Positions 6,911 to 14,700 of a stretch of 15,482 nt of DNA are shown here, piece after piece. The stretch's first letter is position 1; the number at the start of each line of letters is the position of its first letter. This DNA is from JAAAPF01 sp046541805. Lineage in GTDB: Bacteria > Pseudomonadota > Alphaproteobacteria > Geminicoccales > Geminicoccaceae. The notes under the pieces are model-generated. The model saw nothing but the letters and a program-made list of their open reading frames with translations, had not been told where the DNA came from and did no database searches. Location: the NCBI GenBank assembly GCA_046541805.1, contig JBKHCM010000076.1, positions 1 through 15,482 of the forward strand, in the 5' to 3' direction. A program made the translations under genes and the position numbers.

Positions 6911-8530
6911 TTGGCCGGTGTCGTGGCGGAAACCCTCGTGCGGCGTGGCCGGATCTGGTGCGGCCGCGGCGCCGCGACGGTCAGCCATCTGGCCACCTTC
7001 GGCGGGCGCGTGCTGGCCACGGGCGGCGACGAGCTCGACGCCCTCGCGGGCCCCGACACCCGCATCATCGACCTCGCCGGCCGCTTCGCCGCACCCGGCT
7101 TCTACGACGCCCATATGCACCTGTTGCCGCTCGGCCTCGCGATGGCCGAGCTCGACCTGCGCCCGCGGGCGGCGCCGACCCTCGACGCGCTCTTGGAGGC
7201 GGTGCGCCGCCGGGCGGAGAGCCTGCCGCCCGGCAGCTGGGTTCTGGGTCGCGGCTACGACCACGCCAAGCTCGACGTCGGCCGTCACCCCACCCGCCTC
7301 GAGCTCGACGCGGTGGCACCGGCGCATCCGGTCTATCTCGTGCGCGCCTGCGGCCATCTGGCCGTGTGCAATTCGCCGGCGCTCGCCCGGGCCGGCATCA
7401 GCGTGGCGACGCCATCGCCCCCCGGCGGGTTGATCGAGGTGCGCGACGGCGAGCTCACGGGCCTGCTGGCCGAGACCGCCCGCGACCCGATCAAGGCTGT
7501 CCTGCCCGCCGTGACCGAGGCCGACCTCGTCGCCGCGATCGCCCGCGCGGGCGATCACTGCGCCGCGTTCGGCATCACCAGCGTCATGGACGCCGCCGTC
7601 GGCATGCGCGCCGGCTTCAAGGAGATCGCCGCCTATCACCGCGCCCAGCGCGAGGGCGGCCTGCCGGTGCGGGTGGACCTGTGCCTCTTGGGCGGTGAGC
7701 AGGGCATCGTCGAGCGCTGCTTCGAGGCCGGGCTGGTGACCGGCAGCGGCGACGACGAGCTGATGGTCGGACCGGTCAAGATCTTCACCGACGGCAGCGC
7801 CGGCGGGCGGACGGCGGCGATGCGCGACGGCTATCGGGGCGGCGGCTACGGCCTTTTGACCCTCGAGGACCGTGTCCTCGAGGGCTTGGTGCGGGACTAC
7901 CACGAGCGCGGCTATCAGCTGGCGCTCCACGCCATCGGCGACGCCGCGATCGAGCAGGTGCTGAACGCCTACGCCAAGGCGCTCGCCGCCAGGCCCTGGC
8001 CCGATCGGCGTCACCGCATCGAGCATTGCGGCTTCAACGACGAGCAGCAGATCCGTCGGCTGGCGGCGCTCGGCGTCCAGCCGGTGCCGCAGCCGGTCTT
8101 CGTCTACGATTTCGGCGATCTCTACGTCGATCTCTTGGGTGAGGAGCGCGCGGCGGCGGCCTACCCGATGCGCCGCTGGACCCGCGCCGGGCTCTATCCC
8201 GCCGCCAGCAGCGACTGCCCGGTCTCGGCCTGCGATCCGTTCGCGAACCTCTACACGATGCTCACCCGGCGGACCGACCGCGGCACCGTCCTCGGCGGCC
8301 AGGAGGCGCTCACGGCCGAGGAGGCGCTCGCCGCCTACACCTACAACGGTGCCTATGTCGGCCGCGCCGAGCACGTGAAGGGCCGGCTCGAGCCGGGCCT
8401 TCTCGCCGATCTCGCCGTCTTCGACACCGATTTGCTCGCGGCCGAGCCCGACGCGGTGCGCGAGGCGGCCTGCGCGCTCACGCTCAAGGGCGGTAAGGTC
8501 ACCTTCGACCGTCACGGGCTCGCGGATTGA
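6911..8530 (+). CDS. amidohydrolase family 3 metal-dependent hydrolase (YtcJ-like)
   Basis: The 539-residue enzyme belongs to the amidohydrolase superfamily, Amidohydro_3 type (COG1574), which hydrolyses C-N bonds in cyclic or N-acyl compounds using one or two metals. Visible ligands are His68 and His70 (FYDAHMH), Lys290 in VKIFTDGSAGGRTA, His340 (LHAIGDAA), His372 (HRIEHC) and Asp435 (SSDCPV). All positions known to matter are present, so it should be active. The start is taken as TTG at 6911 because GGAGG at 6898-6902 lies eight bases upstream; the longer reading from 6842 adds residues with no family resemblance. No signal peptide is seen, so it acts in the cytoplasm. The substrate is unknown; imidazolone- or N-acyl-type substrates are alternatives. 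Confidence 0.88.
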   Translation: MAGVVAETLVRRGRIWCGRGAATVSHLATFGGRVLATGGDELDALAGPDTRIIDLAGRFAAPGFYDAHMHLLPLGLAMAELDLRPRAAPTLDALLEAVRRRAESLPPGSWVLGRGYDHAKLDVGRHPTRLELDAVAPAHPVYLVRACGHLAVCNSPALARAGISVATPSPPGGLIEVRDGELTGLLAETARDPIKAVLPAVTEADLVAAIARAGDHCAAFGITSVMDAAVGMRAGFKEIAAYHRAQREGGLPVRVDLCLLGGEQGIVERCFEAGLVTGSGDDELMVGPVKIFTDGSAGGRTAAMRDGYRGGGYGLLTLEDRVLEGLVRDYHERGYQLALHAIGDAAIEQVLNAYAKALAARPWPDRRHRIEHCGFNDEQQIRRLAALGVQPVPQPVFVYDFGDLYVDLLGEERAAAAYPMRRWTRAGLYPAASSDCPVSACDPFANLYTMLTRRTDRGTVLGGQEALTAEEALAAYTYNGAYVGRAEHVKGRLEPGLLADLAVFDTDLLAAEPDAVREAACALTLKGGKVTFDRHGLAD

Positions 8531-8600
8531 GGGCCGTGCGGCGCCACGTCCCGGGCGCGCCGGCGCGGGCGAACCGGGCCGCTTCGCGCGGGGGAGGGCG

Positions 8601-10046
8601 ATGACGACGACGGTGATCAAGAACGCCGCATGGGTCGCGGCCTACGACGCCGAGCGGGGCGGCCACGTCTACCGCCGCGACGTCGACGTCGCCTTCGCGG
8701 GCGACCGCGTCGTCCATGTCGGGCCCGACTTTTCCGGCACCGCGGAGGTCGAGATCGACGGCCGGCGGCGCTTCGTCATGCCGGGGCTCGTCAACGTCCA
8801 CAGCCACCCGCTGTCGGAGCCCATGAACAAGGGCTTTTTGGACGAGCTCGGCTCGCCCGGGCTCTACATGAGCTCGCTCTTCGAGTTCATGCCGATCTTC
8901 CGTCCCGACGGCGAGGGCATGGTCGCCTGCGCGCGGCTGGCGCTGGCCGAGCTCCTGGTGAGCGGGGTCACCACGCTGGTCGACCTCTCGGTGCCCTACG
9001 ACGGCTGGATCGACACCCTGGCGGCGAGCGGCATCCGCGGCGTCGCCGCGCCGATGTACCGCTCGGCGCGCTGGTTCACCAAGAACGGGCACGTCGTCGA
9101 GTACGCGTGGGACGAGGCGGCGGGACGGCGGGCGATGGACCAGGCGCTCGCCCTCGTCGACGGCCTCGCCGCCCACCCCACGGGCCGGCTCTCCGGCATG
9201 ATCGCGCCCGCGCAGATCGACACCTGCACCGGCGAGCTCATCCGCGACAGCGTCGAGGCGGCGCGCGAGCGCAGCCTGGCCTTGCAGATCCACGCCGCGC
9301 AGAGCGTCGTCGAGTTCCACGAGCTGACCCGCCGCTCGGGTCTCACCGCCGTGCAGTGGCTCGACGAGCTGGGCGTGCTCGGCCCCGACACGATCATCGG
9401 CCACGGCATCTTCTTCGACCACCACAGCAGCACGCACTGGCCCAGGACGGGCGATCTCGCCCGCGTCGTCGACACGGGCACCGCCGTCGCCCACTGCCCC
9501 ACCGTCTTCCAGCGTCGCGGCATCACGATGCAGACGCTCGGGCGCTATCTGCGCGAAGGGGTGCGGATCGGCATCGGCACCGACACCTACCCCCACAACA
9601 TGCTCGAGGAGCTGCGCACCGCGCTCTACCTCTCCCGCGTGGTGAGCCAGGACGTCGTCGATCTGCGCACCCGCGACGTCTTCACCGCGGCGACCCTCGG
9701 CGGCGCCGACCTCCTCGGGCGCAGCGACATCGGGCGGCTCGCGCCCGGTGCGAAGGCCGATCTGGTCGCCGTCGATCTGGACGTGCCGGCGATGCACCCG
9801 TTGCGGGATCCGTTGAAGTCGGTGGTCTACGCCGCCGCGGAGCGGGCGGTGCGCGAGGTCTGGGTGGACGGCCGCCAGGTGGTGGCCGACGGCCGTTGCC
9901 TCACCATCGACCAGGCCGAGGCGGCCCAGGCCGTGACCGCGGCGCAGCGGCGGGCCGAAGCGCTCGTGCCCGAGCGCGACTGGGCCGGGCGCGATCACTG
10001 GACCATCGCCGCGCCGGTCCTGCCGTTCGCCGATGGCCGTGACTGA
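8601..10046 (+). CDS. amidohydrolase, deaminase/chlorohydrolase (COG0402) type
   Basis: This 481-residue cytoplasmic enzyme is of the ATZ/TRZ/cytosine-deaminase branch of the amidohydrolases, which remove amino or chloro groups from N-heterocycles. Metal ligands are His67 and His69 (VNVHSHP), His231 (LQIHAAQS), His268 (IGHGIFF) and Asp328 (GIGTDTYPHN). The usual catalytic Glu of the HxxE motif after the third His is Gln here (HAAQ), which may define a subgroup or a changed mechanism. The N- and C-terminal beta-sandwich parts are present (residues about 1-60 and 395-450, with GADLLGRSDIGRLAPGAKADLV). GGGAGG lies just before the ATG. Its end overlaps the next gene by 14 bases, so both are probably made together. 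The substrate cannot be named. Confidence 0.88.
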   Translation: MTTTVIKNAAWVAAYDAERGGHVYRRDVDVAFAGDRVVHVGPDFSGTAEVEIDGRRRFVMPGLVNVHSHPLSEPMNKGFLDELGSPGLYMSSLFEFMPIFRPDGEGMVACARLALAELLVSGVTTLVDLSVPYDGWIDTLAASGIRGVAAPMYRSARWFTKNGHVVEYAWDEAAGRRAMDQALALVDGLAAHPTGRLSGMIAPAQIDTCTGELIRDSVEAARERSLALQIHAAQSVVEFHELTRRSGLTAVQWLDELGVLGPDTIIGHGIFFDHHSSTHWPRTGDLARVVDTGTAVAHCPTVFQRRGITMQTLGRYLREGVRIGIGTDTYPHNMLEELRTALYLSRVVSQDVVDLRTRDVFTAATLGGADLLGRSDIGRLAPGAKADLVAVDLDVPAMHPLRDPLKSVVYAAAERAVREVWVDGRQVVADGRCLTIDQAEAAQAVTAAQRRAEALVPERDWAGRDHWTIAAPVLPFADGRD

Positions 10047-11280
10047 CGCCCGGCACCCGCCGCTCGCGATCGACCGCGACCGGCTGTGGTCGACCATCCT
10101 GCGCTCGGCGGAGATCGGGCCGGGTGCTGCGGGCGGGCTGCGCCGGCTGGCACTCAGCGACGACGACCGCGCCATGCGCGACGTCTTCCGCGGCTGGTGC
10201 GAAGAGAGCGGGCTGGCGGTGCGCATCGACCGCGCCGGCAACATGTTCGCCCGGCTCGCCGGCCGCGAGGCGCTGCCGCCGGTGCTGGTCGGCAGCCATC
10301 TCGACAGCCAGATCACCGGCGGGCGCTTCGACGGCGTCGTGGGCGTGCTCGCCGGGCTCGAGGCGGTGCGCGCGATCCAAGACGCCGGGATCACGCCGAG
10401 GCGGCCGATCGAGGTGGTGAACTGGACCAACGAGGAGGGCGCCCGCTTCAGCCCGCCGATGATGGCGTCGGCCGTCTTCGCCGGCGTCCAGGACATGGCT
10501 TGGCTGGACGCGCGCACCGACGCCGACGGGAAAGCCGTCGCCGACGAGCTCGCCCGCATCGGCTATCGCGGCGACGCGCCGGTGGGCTTCGCGATCGACA
10601 GCTATCTCGAGCTGCACATCGAGCAGGGCCCTGAGCTCGACGCCGCCGGCCTCGCGCTCGGCGTCGTCACCGGCGGCTATCCCACCCGGGGCCTGCGGGT
10701 CCGGTTCACGGGCGACACCGCCCACACCGGCCCGACGCCGATGGACCGCCGGCGCGATGCGCTGGTGGCGGCGAGCTTGCTGGCGACGGCCGTCTTCGAG
10801 CTCGGCTGGCGCCGCGCACCGGTGGGCAAGGCCACGACCACGGCTATGGAACTCTGGCCGAACCTGCCGGGGCTCGTCACCCGCACCGCCACGGTCACCC
10901 TCGACGTCCGCCACGCCGACGAGGCGACGGCGCTCGCGATGTTCGAGGAGGCCCGCCGCGCCGCCCACGCCGCCGGCGCGCGGGCCGCCTGCGCGGTCGA
11001 GGAGCTGGAGAGCTGGCGCTTCGGCGACGAGCGTTTCGATCCCGAGCTGATCGCGCTGGTGGAACGCTGCACGGCCGCGCGCGGCGTCGCCGCGCGCCGG
11101 ATGGCGAGCCAGGCCGGCCACGACGCCTATCACCTCGCCCGCGTCGCGCCGACGCTGATGCTCTTCTGTCCCTGCCGCGACGGCGTCACCCACAACGAGG
11201 CCGAGCACTGCGACCCGGCGGACGTCACGCCCGCGGCCGAGGTGCTGGCCGACGCGGTGCTGGCCCGCGCCGAGCGTTGA
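10033..11280 (+). CDS. M20-family hydantoinase/carbamoylase-type amidase
   Basis: The 415-residue enzyme belongs to the family of N-carbamoyl-L-amino-acid hydrolases, allantoate amidohydrolases and beta-ureidopropionases, which split a carbamoyl or ureido group to release ammonia and CO2. The di-metal site is complete: His89 and nearby Asp in VGSHLDS, Asp100 in GGRFDG, Glu134/Glu135 in NEEGARF, His195 in ELHIEQGPELD and His387 in DGVTHNEAE. The dimerisation segment with AHTGPTPMDRRRDAL is present near residues 230-245, as is SQAGHDAYHLA. It starts inside the preceding deaminase-like gene (14-base overlap) without a clear ribosome binding site, which implies coupling. A ureido product made by the upstream hydrolases would be a natural substrate; that is inference. 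Confidence 0.9.
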   Translation: MAVTDARHPPLAIDRDRLWSTILRSAEIGPGAAGGLRRLALSDDDRAMRDVFRGWCEESGLAVRIDRAGNMFARLAGREALPPVLVGSHLDSQITGGRFDGVVGVLAGLEAVRAIQDAGITPRRPIEVVNWTNEEGARFSPPMMASAVFAGVQDMAWLDARTDADGKAVADELARIGYRGDAPVGFAIDSYLELHIEQGPELDAAGLALGVVTGGYPTRGLRVRFTGDTAHTGPTPMDRRRDALVAASLLATAVFELGWRRAPVGKATTTAMELWPNLPGLVTRTATVTLDVRHADEATALAMFEEARRAAHAAGARAACAVEELESWRFGDERFDPELIALVERCTAARGVAARRMASQAGHDAYHLARVAPTLMLFCPCRDGVTHNEAEHCDPADVTPAAEVLADAVLARAER

Positions 11281-11378
11281 CGGCCGGCGGCGAAGGCGTG
11301 CCCAAGAGGTGGGCGTCCGCCCGCGATTCGGCCTGGGCCGCGCGCGGCAAAGGGCTGTCGCGCTCCTTTTGCACCCAG

Positions 11379-11394
11379 CGGCACGATAATTGCT
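11379..11394 (+). promoter_or_regulatory. sigma-54 (RpoN) promoter for the TRAP operon
   Basis: CGGCACG-ATAA-TTGCT matches the -24/-12 consensus TGGCACG-N4-TTGCW at all but the first base, with GG at 11380-11381 and GC at 11392-11393 exactly 12 bp apart. It lies 69 bp upstream of the dctP TTG start, giving a leader of roughly 60 nt. dctPQM-type operons in other proteobacteria are known to be sigma-54 dependent through DctB-DctD. Upstream, GCCCA-N5-TGGGC (11299-11313) is a short inverted repeat that could be an activator site or part of a terminator. Confidence 0.6.
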
Positions 11395-11463
11395 CGGCGA
11401 TGGGGTGTATCGTCGATGCGGCGCGGCCGTCGGTCGCGACCCACAACACGGGAGGACAGTCTC

Positions 11464-12561
11464 TTGGCACGCACCAACCTTTCGGCGCTCGGTGGCGCGG
11501 TGCTCACCGGCGTCCTGACGGCGACGGCCCCGGTCGCGGCGCTCGCCCAGTCGTTCAGCTGGACGGTGCAGACCGGCTACGCCGCCGGCGACGACCTGCA
11601 CCAGTCGTTCGTCCGCCTGGCGGAGAAGATCGAGGCCATGTCGGGCGGCCGGCTCACCCTCGACGTCAACCCGGGCGGCACCTTCGTTCAGGCCTTCGAC
11701 GTCCTCGACGCGGTCAACGACGGCGTCATCGACGGCGCCGGCGGCGACGGCGACTACTGGGTCGGCAAGCACCCGGCCGGCAGCCTCTTTGCCTCCTCGC
11801 CCGGCTTCGGCATGGATTCGCTGACGCTGATGGGCTGGATGAACTACGGCGGCGGCAACGAGCTCTTCGCCGAGTACATCAACGAGGTCCTCCAATACGA
11901 GGACACCGTGCCGTTCCTGATGAGCCCGGCGCTCGCCCAGCCCTTCGGCTGGTTCGAGGAGCCGATCACCTCGGTCGAGGACATCGAGGGGCTCAAGTTC
12001 CGCACGCCGGGCTTGCCCGTCGACGTCATGCAGGGAATGGGGGCGTCGGTGGTGACCGTGCCCGGCTCGGAGGTCGTCCCGGCGCTCGAGCGCGGCGTCA
12101 TCGAGGCCGCGGAGTACTTCAGTCCGAAGGCGGACATGGTGCTCGGCCTGCCCGACGTCCGCAAAGTCTACATGATGCCGAGCTACCTGCAGATCGGCCT
12201 CGTCTTGAACTTCTTCGTCAACGCCGAGCGTTGGGCCGAGCTGCCGGACGACCTCAAGGCGATCGTCGAGCACGCGGTGATGGCCGAATCGGCCGACTTC
12301 CACTGGCGCTATCTCGACGAGAACAGCCAGGCGCTGGCCGAGATGGAGGAGGAGATGGGCGTCGAGGTGGTCGAGACGCCGCGCGAGGTGCTGGCCGCAC
12401 AGCTCGACGCCTGGGAAGTGGTCTTGGAGCGCCACGCCGCGGAGGACGAATTTTTCGCCTCGGTGCTGGACTCCCAGGAGGCCTTCGCCGACCGCGCGGT
12501 GGCCTTGAAGGCGCGGATCAACCCGCCGCTCGACATCGCGCTCGAGAAGTACGGCCGGTAA
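11464..12561 (+). CDS. dctP: TRAP transporter solute-binding protein (DctP, FcbT1 type)
   Basis: The 365-residue periplasmic protein binds the solute for the TRAP importer made by the next two genes. The start is TTG at 11464, with GGAGG at 11451-11455 eight bases upstream; this gives a clean signal peptide (LSALGGAVLTGVLTATAPV, cleavage after ALA at residue 28), whereas upstream codons encode Arg-rich sequence. The fold motifs are present: GGRLTLDVNPGGTF, then the ligand-clamping Arg180 in GLKFRTPGLP and PGSEVVPALERGVIEAAEYF. The pattern resembles the mannitol/chloroaromatic subgroup (COG4663), whose members bind carboxylates, usually through this Arg. Expression is likely controlled by the sigma-54 promoter upstream. 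A hairpin follows the gene. Confidence 0.9.
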   Translation: MARTNLSALGGAVLTGVLTATAPVAALAQSFSWTVQTGYAAGDDLHQSFVRLAEKIEAMSGGRLTLDVNPGGTFVQAFDVLDAVNDGVIDGAGGDGDYWVGKHPAGSLFASSPGFGMDSLTLMGWMNYGGGNELFAEYINEVLQYEDTVPFLMSPALAQPFGWFEEPITSVEDIEGLKFRTPGLPVDVMQGMGASVVTVPGSEVVPALERGVIEAAEYFSPKADMVLGLPDVRKVYMMPSYLQIGLVLNFFVNAERWAELPDDLKAIVEHAVMAESADFHWRYLDENSQALAEMEEEMGVEVVETPREVLAAQLDAWEVVLERHAAEDEFFASVLDSQEAFADRAVALKARINPPLDIALEKYGR

Positions 12562-12584
12562 GCGCCGCGGCGTCATCCTCATCG

Positions 12585-12611
12585 GGGGCGGCGCGGGCCA
12601 AGCACCGCCCC
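12585..12611 (+). promoter_or_regulatory. intercistronic hairpin between dctP and dctQ
   Basis: GGGGCGG (12585-12591) and CCGCCCC (12605-12611) can form a perfect seven-base stem with a 13-base loop inside the 71-bp gap. There is no T-run. Such structures often stabilise the binding-protein message or reduce read-through so that DctP exceeds the permeases; this role is inferred. Confidence 0.35.
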
Positions 12612-12632
12612 GTTCGTTGGAGGACCGTGTCG

Positions 12633-13214
12633 ATGTCCCAAGGCGACGAAGATCTCGCCGTCGATCTGAACGCGCTGCAGCGCCCGCCCGCGAACCTGCC
12701 ACCGCGAGCCCGCCGTGCCGTCGTCGTGCTCGACCGCTTCGCGGAGTGGACGGGGGTGGCACTGTCCTGGCTCATCCTCGCGCTCGTCTTCGTGGTTGTG
12801 ATCGAGGCGGTCCGCCGCTACGCCTTCAACGACCCGTCGATCTGGGCCTACGACGTCAGCTACATGCTCTACGGCACCGTCTTCATGCTCGGTGCCGCCG
12901 TCACGCTGCGCTACCGCGGCCACATCCGCACCGACCTCTTCTTCGCGAAATGGCCGCCGCGGACCCAGGCGGCGGTCGATCTCACCTTCTACATCCTCTT
13001 CTTCTTCCCCGGTCTCGCGCTCTTCCTCTGGGCCGGGTTCGACAAGGCGTGGCACGCCTTTCAGATCGGTGAGCAGGCGATGGCGAGCCCCTGGCGGCCG
13101 CTCTTGTGGCCCTTTCGCGCCCTCATCCCGCTCTGCGCCCTCTTGTTGATGCTGCAGGGCGTCTCCGAGGTCCTCAAGAACTGGTACACCCTGCGCCGCG
13201 GACCCGCCTCATGA
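12633..13214 (+). CDS. dctQ: TRAP transporter small permease (DctQ)
   Basis: The 193-residue inner-membrane protein is the small TRAP subunit that pairs with DctM. The ATG at 12633 has GGAGG nine bases upstream; an in-frame GTG at 12627 is too close to it. After a polar cytoplasmic stretch of about 40 residues there are four membrane segments: around 45-67 (ALSWLILALVFVVVIEAV), 74-96, 108-132 and 153-174. The hallmark loop YDVSYMLYGTVFMLGAAVTL followed by RYRGHIRTDLFF is clear. The long N-terminal tail fits the FcbT2-like group. It overlaps dctM by four bases (ATGA). Confidence 0.9.
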   Translation: MSQGDEDLAVDLNALQRPPANLPPRARRAVVVLDRFAEWTGVALSWLILALVFVVVIEAVRRYAFNDPSIWAYDVSYMLYGTVFMLGAAVTLRYRGHIRTDLFFAKWPPRTQAAVDLTFYILFFFPGLALFLWAGFDKAWHAFQIGEQAMASPWRPLLWPFRALIPLCALLLMLQGVSEVLKNWYTLRRGPAS

Positions 13215-14530
13215 GCTTCGATGTCGTCCTCGGGTTCATCCTGCTGGCGGGGCTGTTGATCGGCATCTTCGCCGGTTTTCCGATCGCCTTCACCTTGATC
13301 GCGCTCACCGTCGTCTTCGGCTACCTGGGCCTGGGCGAGCGCGTCTTCGACATCATGGTCTTTCAGGCCTGGGGCGTGATGGGCACGGAGACGCTGGCGG
13401 CGGTGCCGCTCTTCGTCTTCATGGGCTACATGCTCGAGCAGGCCGGCATGATGGAGCGCCTGTTCCGCGGCTTTCAGTACGTCCTGGCGCCGGTGAACGG
13501 CGCGCTCTACCTCGGCGTGCTCTTGACCGCGACGCTCTTCGCCACCGCCACCGGCATCATCGGCGCCTCGGTCACGCTCATCGGCATGCTCGCCGGGCCG
13601 GTCATGCTGAAGAGCGGCTACAACCACGCGCTCTCCGCCGGCACCATCACCGCCGGCGGCACACTCGGCGTCCTGATCCCGCCGTCGGTGATGCTGGTCG
13701 TGCTCGGCCCCGTCGCCGGCGTGTCCATCCCGCAACTGTTCGCGGCGTCGATCCTGCCGGGGCTCTTGATCTCCGGGCTCTTCATCGTCTATGTTCTGGT
13801 GCGCAGTTATTTGAACCCTAGCCTCGGCCCCGCGCTGCCGGTGGACGAGCGCCCGTCCTCGTGGAAGCTCGCCGTGCGCGAGCTCGCCGTCGGCATGCTG
13901 CCGCTTTTGATCCTCATCGGGGCGACGCTCGGCAGCATCCTCGCCGGCGTCGCCACCCCCACCGAGGGCGCCGGCATGGGCGCCTTCGGCGCGCTGGTCC
14001 TGACGATTGTTTACCGTCGTTTCGACGTGCCGAAACTGAAGGTGGCACTCTTCAAGTCGCTGCTGGTCTCCAGCATGATCCTCTTCTTGTTGATGGCGTC
14101 CAACATGTACGGCGCCGTCTTCAACCGGCTGGGGACCGGCCCGTTCATCGCGGAGGCGCTCATCGCCCTCGACCTGCCGCCCATGGGCGTGCTGGCTGCG
14201 CTGATGGCGATCGTCTTCGTCCTCGGCTGGCCGCTCGAATGGGCGCCGATCATCTTCATCTTCCTGCCGATCTTTTTGCCGGTCGTGGAGCAGGCCGGGC
14301 TCGACCTGTTGTGGGTGAGCACGCTCGTGGCGGTGAACCTGCAGACGGCGTTCTTGTCGCCGCCGGTGGCGATGGCCGCCTATTACCTGAAGGCGGTCGT
14401 GCCCGACTGGTCGCTCGGCGATATCTACAAGGGCATGCTGCAGTTCGTCGTGCTGCAGGTGATCGCGCTGATCTGCGTGATCCTGTTCCCGGCCCTGGCG
14501 TTGTGGCTGCCGGAGGTGTTGTTCGGCTGA
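13211..14530 (+). CDS. dctM: TRAP transporter large permease (DctM)
   Basis: The 439-residue inner-membrane protein is the ion-coupled transport subunit of the TRAP system. It begins MSFDVVLGFILLAG at the ATGA overlap with dctQ; the same frame is open further upstream but only as a shadow of dctQ. About 12 hydrophobic segments are seen, with family motifs VPLFVFMGYMLEQAGM (about residues 65-80), TGIIGASVTLIGMLAGPVML, AGGTLGVLIPPSVMLVVLG, and the second inverted half with ATPTEGAGMGAFGALVL and LSPPVAMAAYYLK. Length and motifs match the DctM/FcbT3 group. A terminator-like hairpin follows within 20 bp, so the operon probably ends here. Confidence 0.93.
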   Translation: MSFDVVLGFILLAGLLIGIFAGFPIAFTLIALTVVFGYLGLGERVFDIMVFQAWGVMGTETLAAVPLFVFMGYMLEQAGMMERLFRGFQYVLAPVNGALYLGVLLTATLFATATGIIGASVTLIGMLAGPVMLKSGYNHALSAGTITAGGTLGVLIPPSVMLVVLGPVAGVSIPQLFAASILPGLLISGLFIVYVLVRSYLNPSLGPALPVDERPSSWKLAVRELAVGMLPLLILIGATLGSILAGVATPTEGAGMGAFGALVLTIVYRRFDVPKLKVALFKSLLVSSMILFLLMASNMYGAVFNRLGTGPFIAEALIALDLPPMGVLAALMAIVFVLGWPLEWAPIIFIFLPIFLPVVEQAGLDLLWVSTLVAVNLQTAFLSPPVAMAAYYLKAVVPDWSLGDIYKGMLQFVVLQVIALICVILFPALALWLPEVLFG

Positions 14531-14548
14531 TCCGGCACCGGTTTGGCG

Positions 14549-14587
14549 CGCGCGATCGGCGTACGCCGCGCGCGTGACCGCTCTTTT
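14549..14587 (+). terminator. probable Rho-independent terminator after dctM
   Basis: An imperfect palindrome at 14549-14576 is built around the perfect core GGCGTACGCC with CGCGC/GCGCG flanks (two internal mismatches). It is followed by CTCTTTT at 14581-14587. It lies 18 bp after the dctM stop. The T-run is short and slightly displaced, hence moderate confidence. Confidence 0.45.
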
Positions 14588-14657
14588 GGCGAGCATCGCG
14601 CCCGCGAAGTCGCCCGTTTCCGCCCCTCGCCCGCCGCCGGCGACGCCGGCTCGGCTG

Positions 14658-14683
14658 TCGACCCTGATCCGAATCAAGGTCGA
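14658..14683. promoter_or_regulatory. 26-bp near-perfect palindrome, candidate operator
   Basis: The half-sites are TCGACCcTGATcC and GaATCAaGGTCGA: 11 of 13 base pairs are symmetric about the central CG. It ends 17 bp before the ATG at 14701, and a possible -10 (TATCCT, 14692-14697) lies just downstream. Size and symmetry suit a dimeric repressor such as a TetR-, GntR- or LacI-type protein; which one is unknown. An RNA hairpin is the alternative. Confidence 0.5.
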
Positions 14684-14700
14684 GAAATGCGTATCCTTAT

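Noticed and set aside
8549..8561. 13-base copy of the tRNA-Arg 3' end (TCCCGGGCGCGCC) as a possible attachment site
   Set aside because: It is in the opposite orientation to the tRNA, is a self-complementary GC string, and lacks the rest of the T arm, so it is probably chance.
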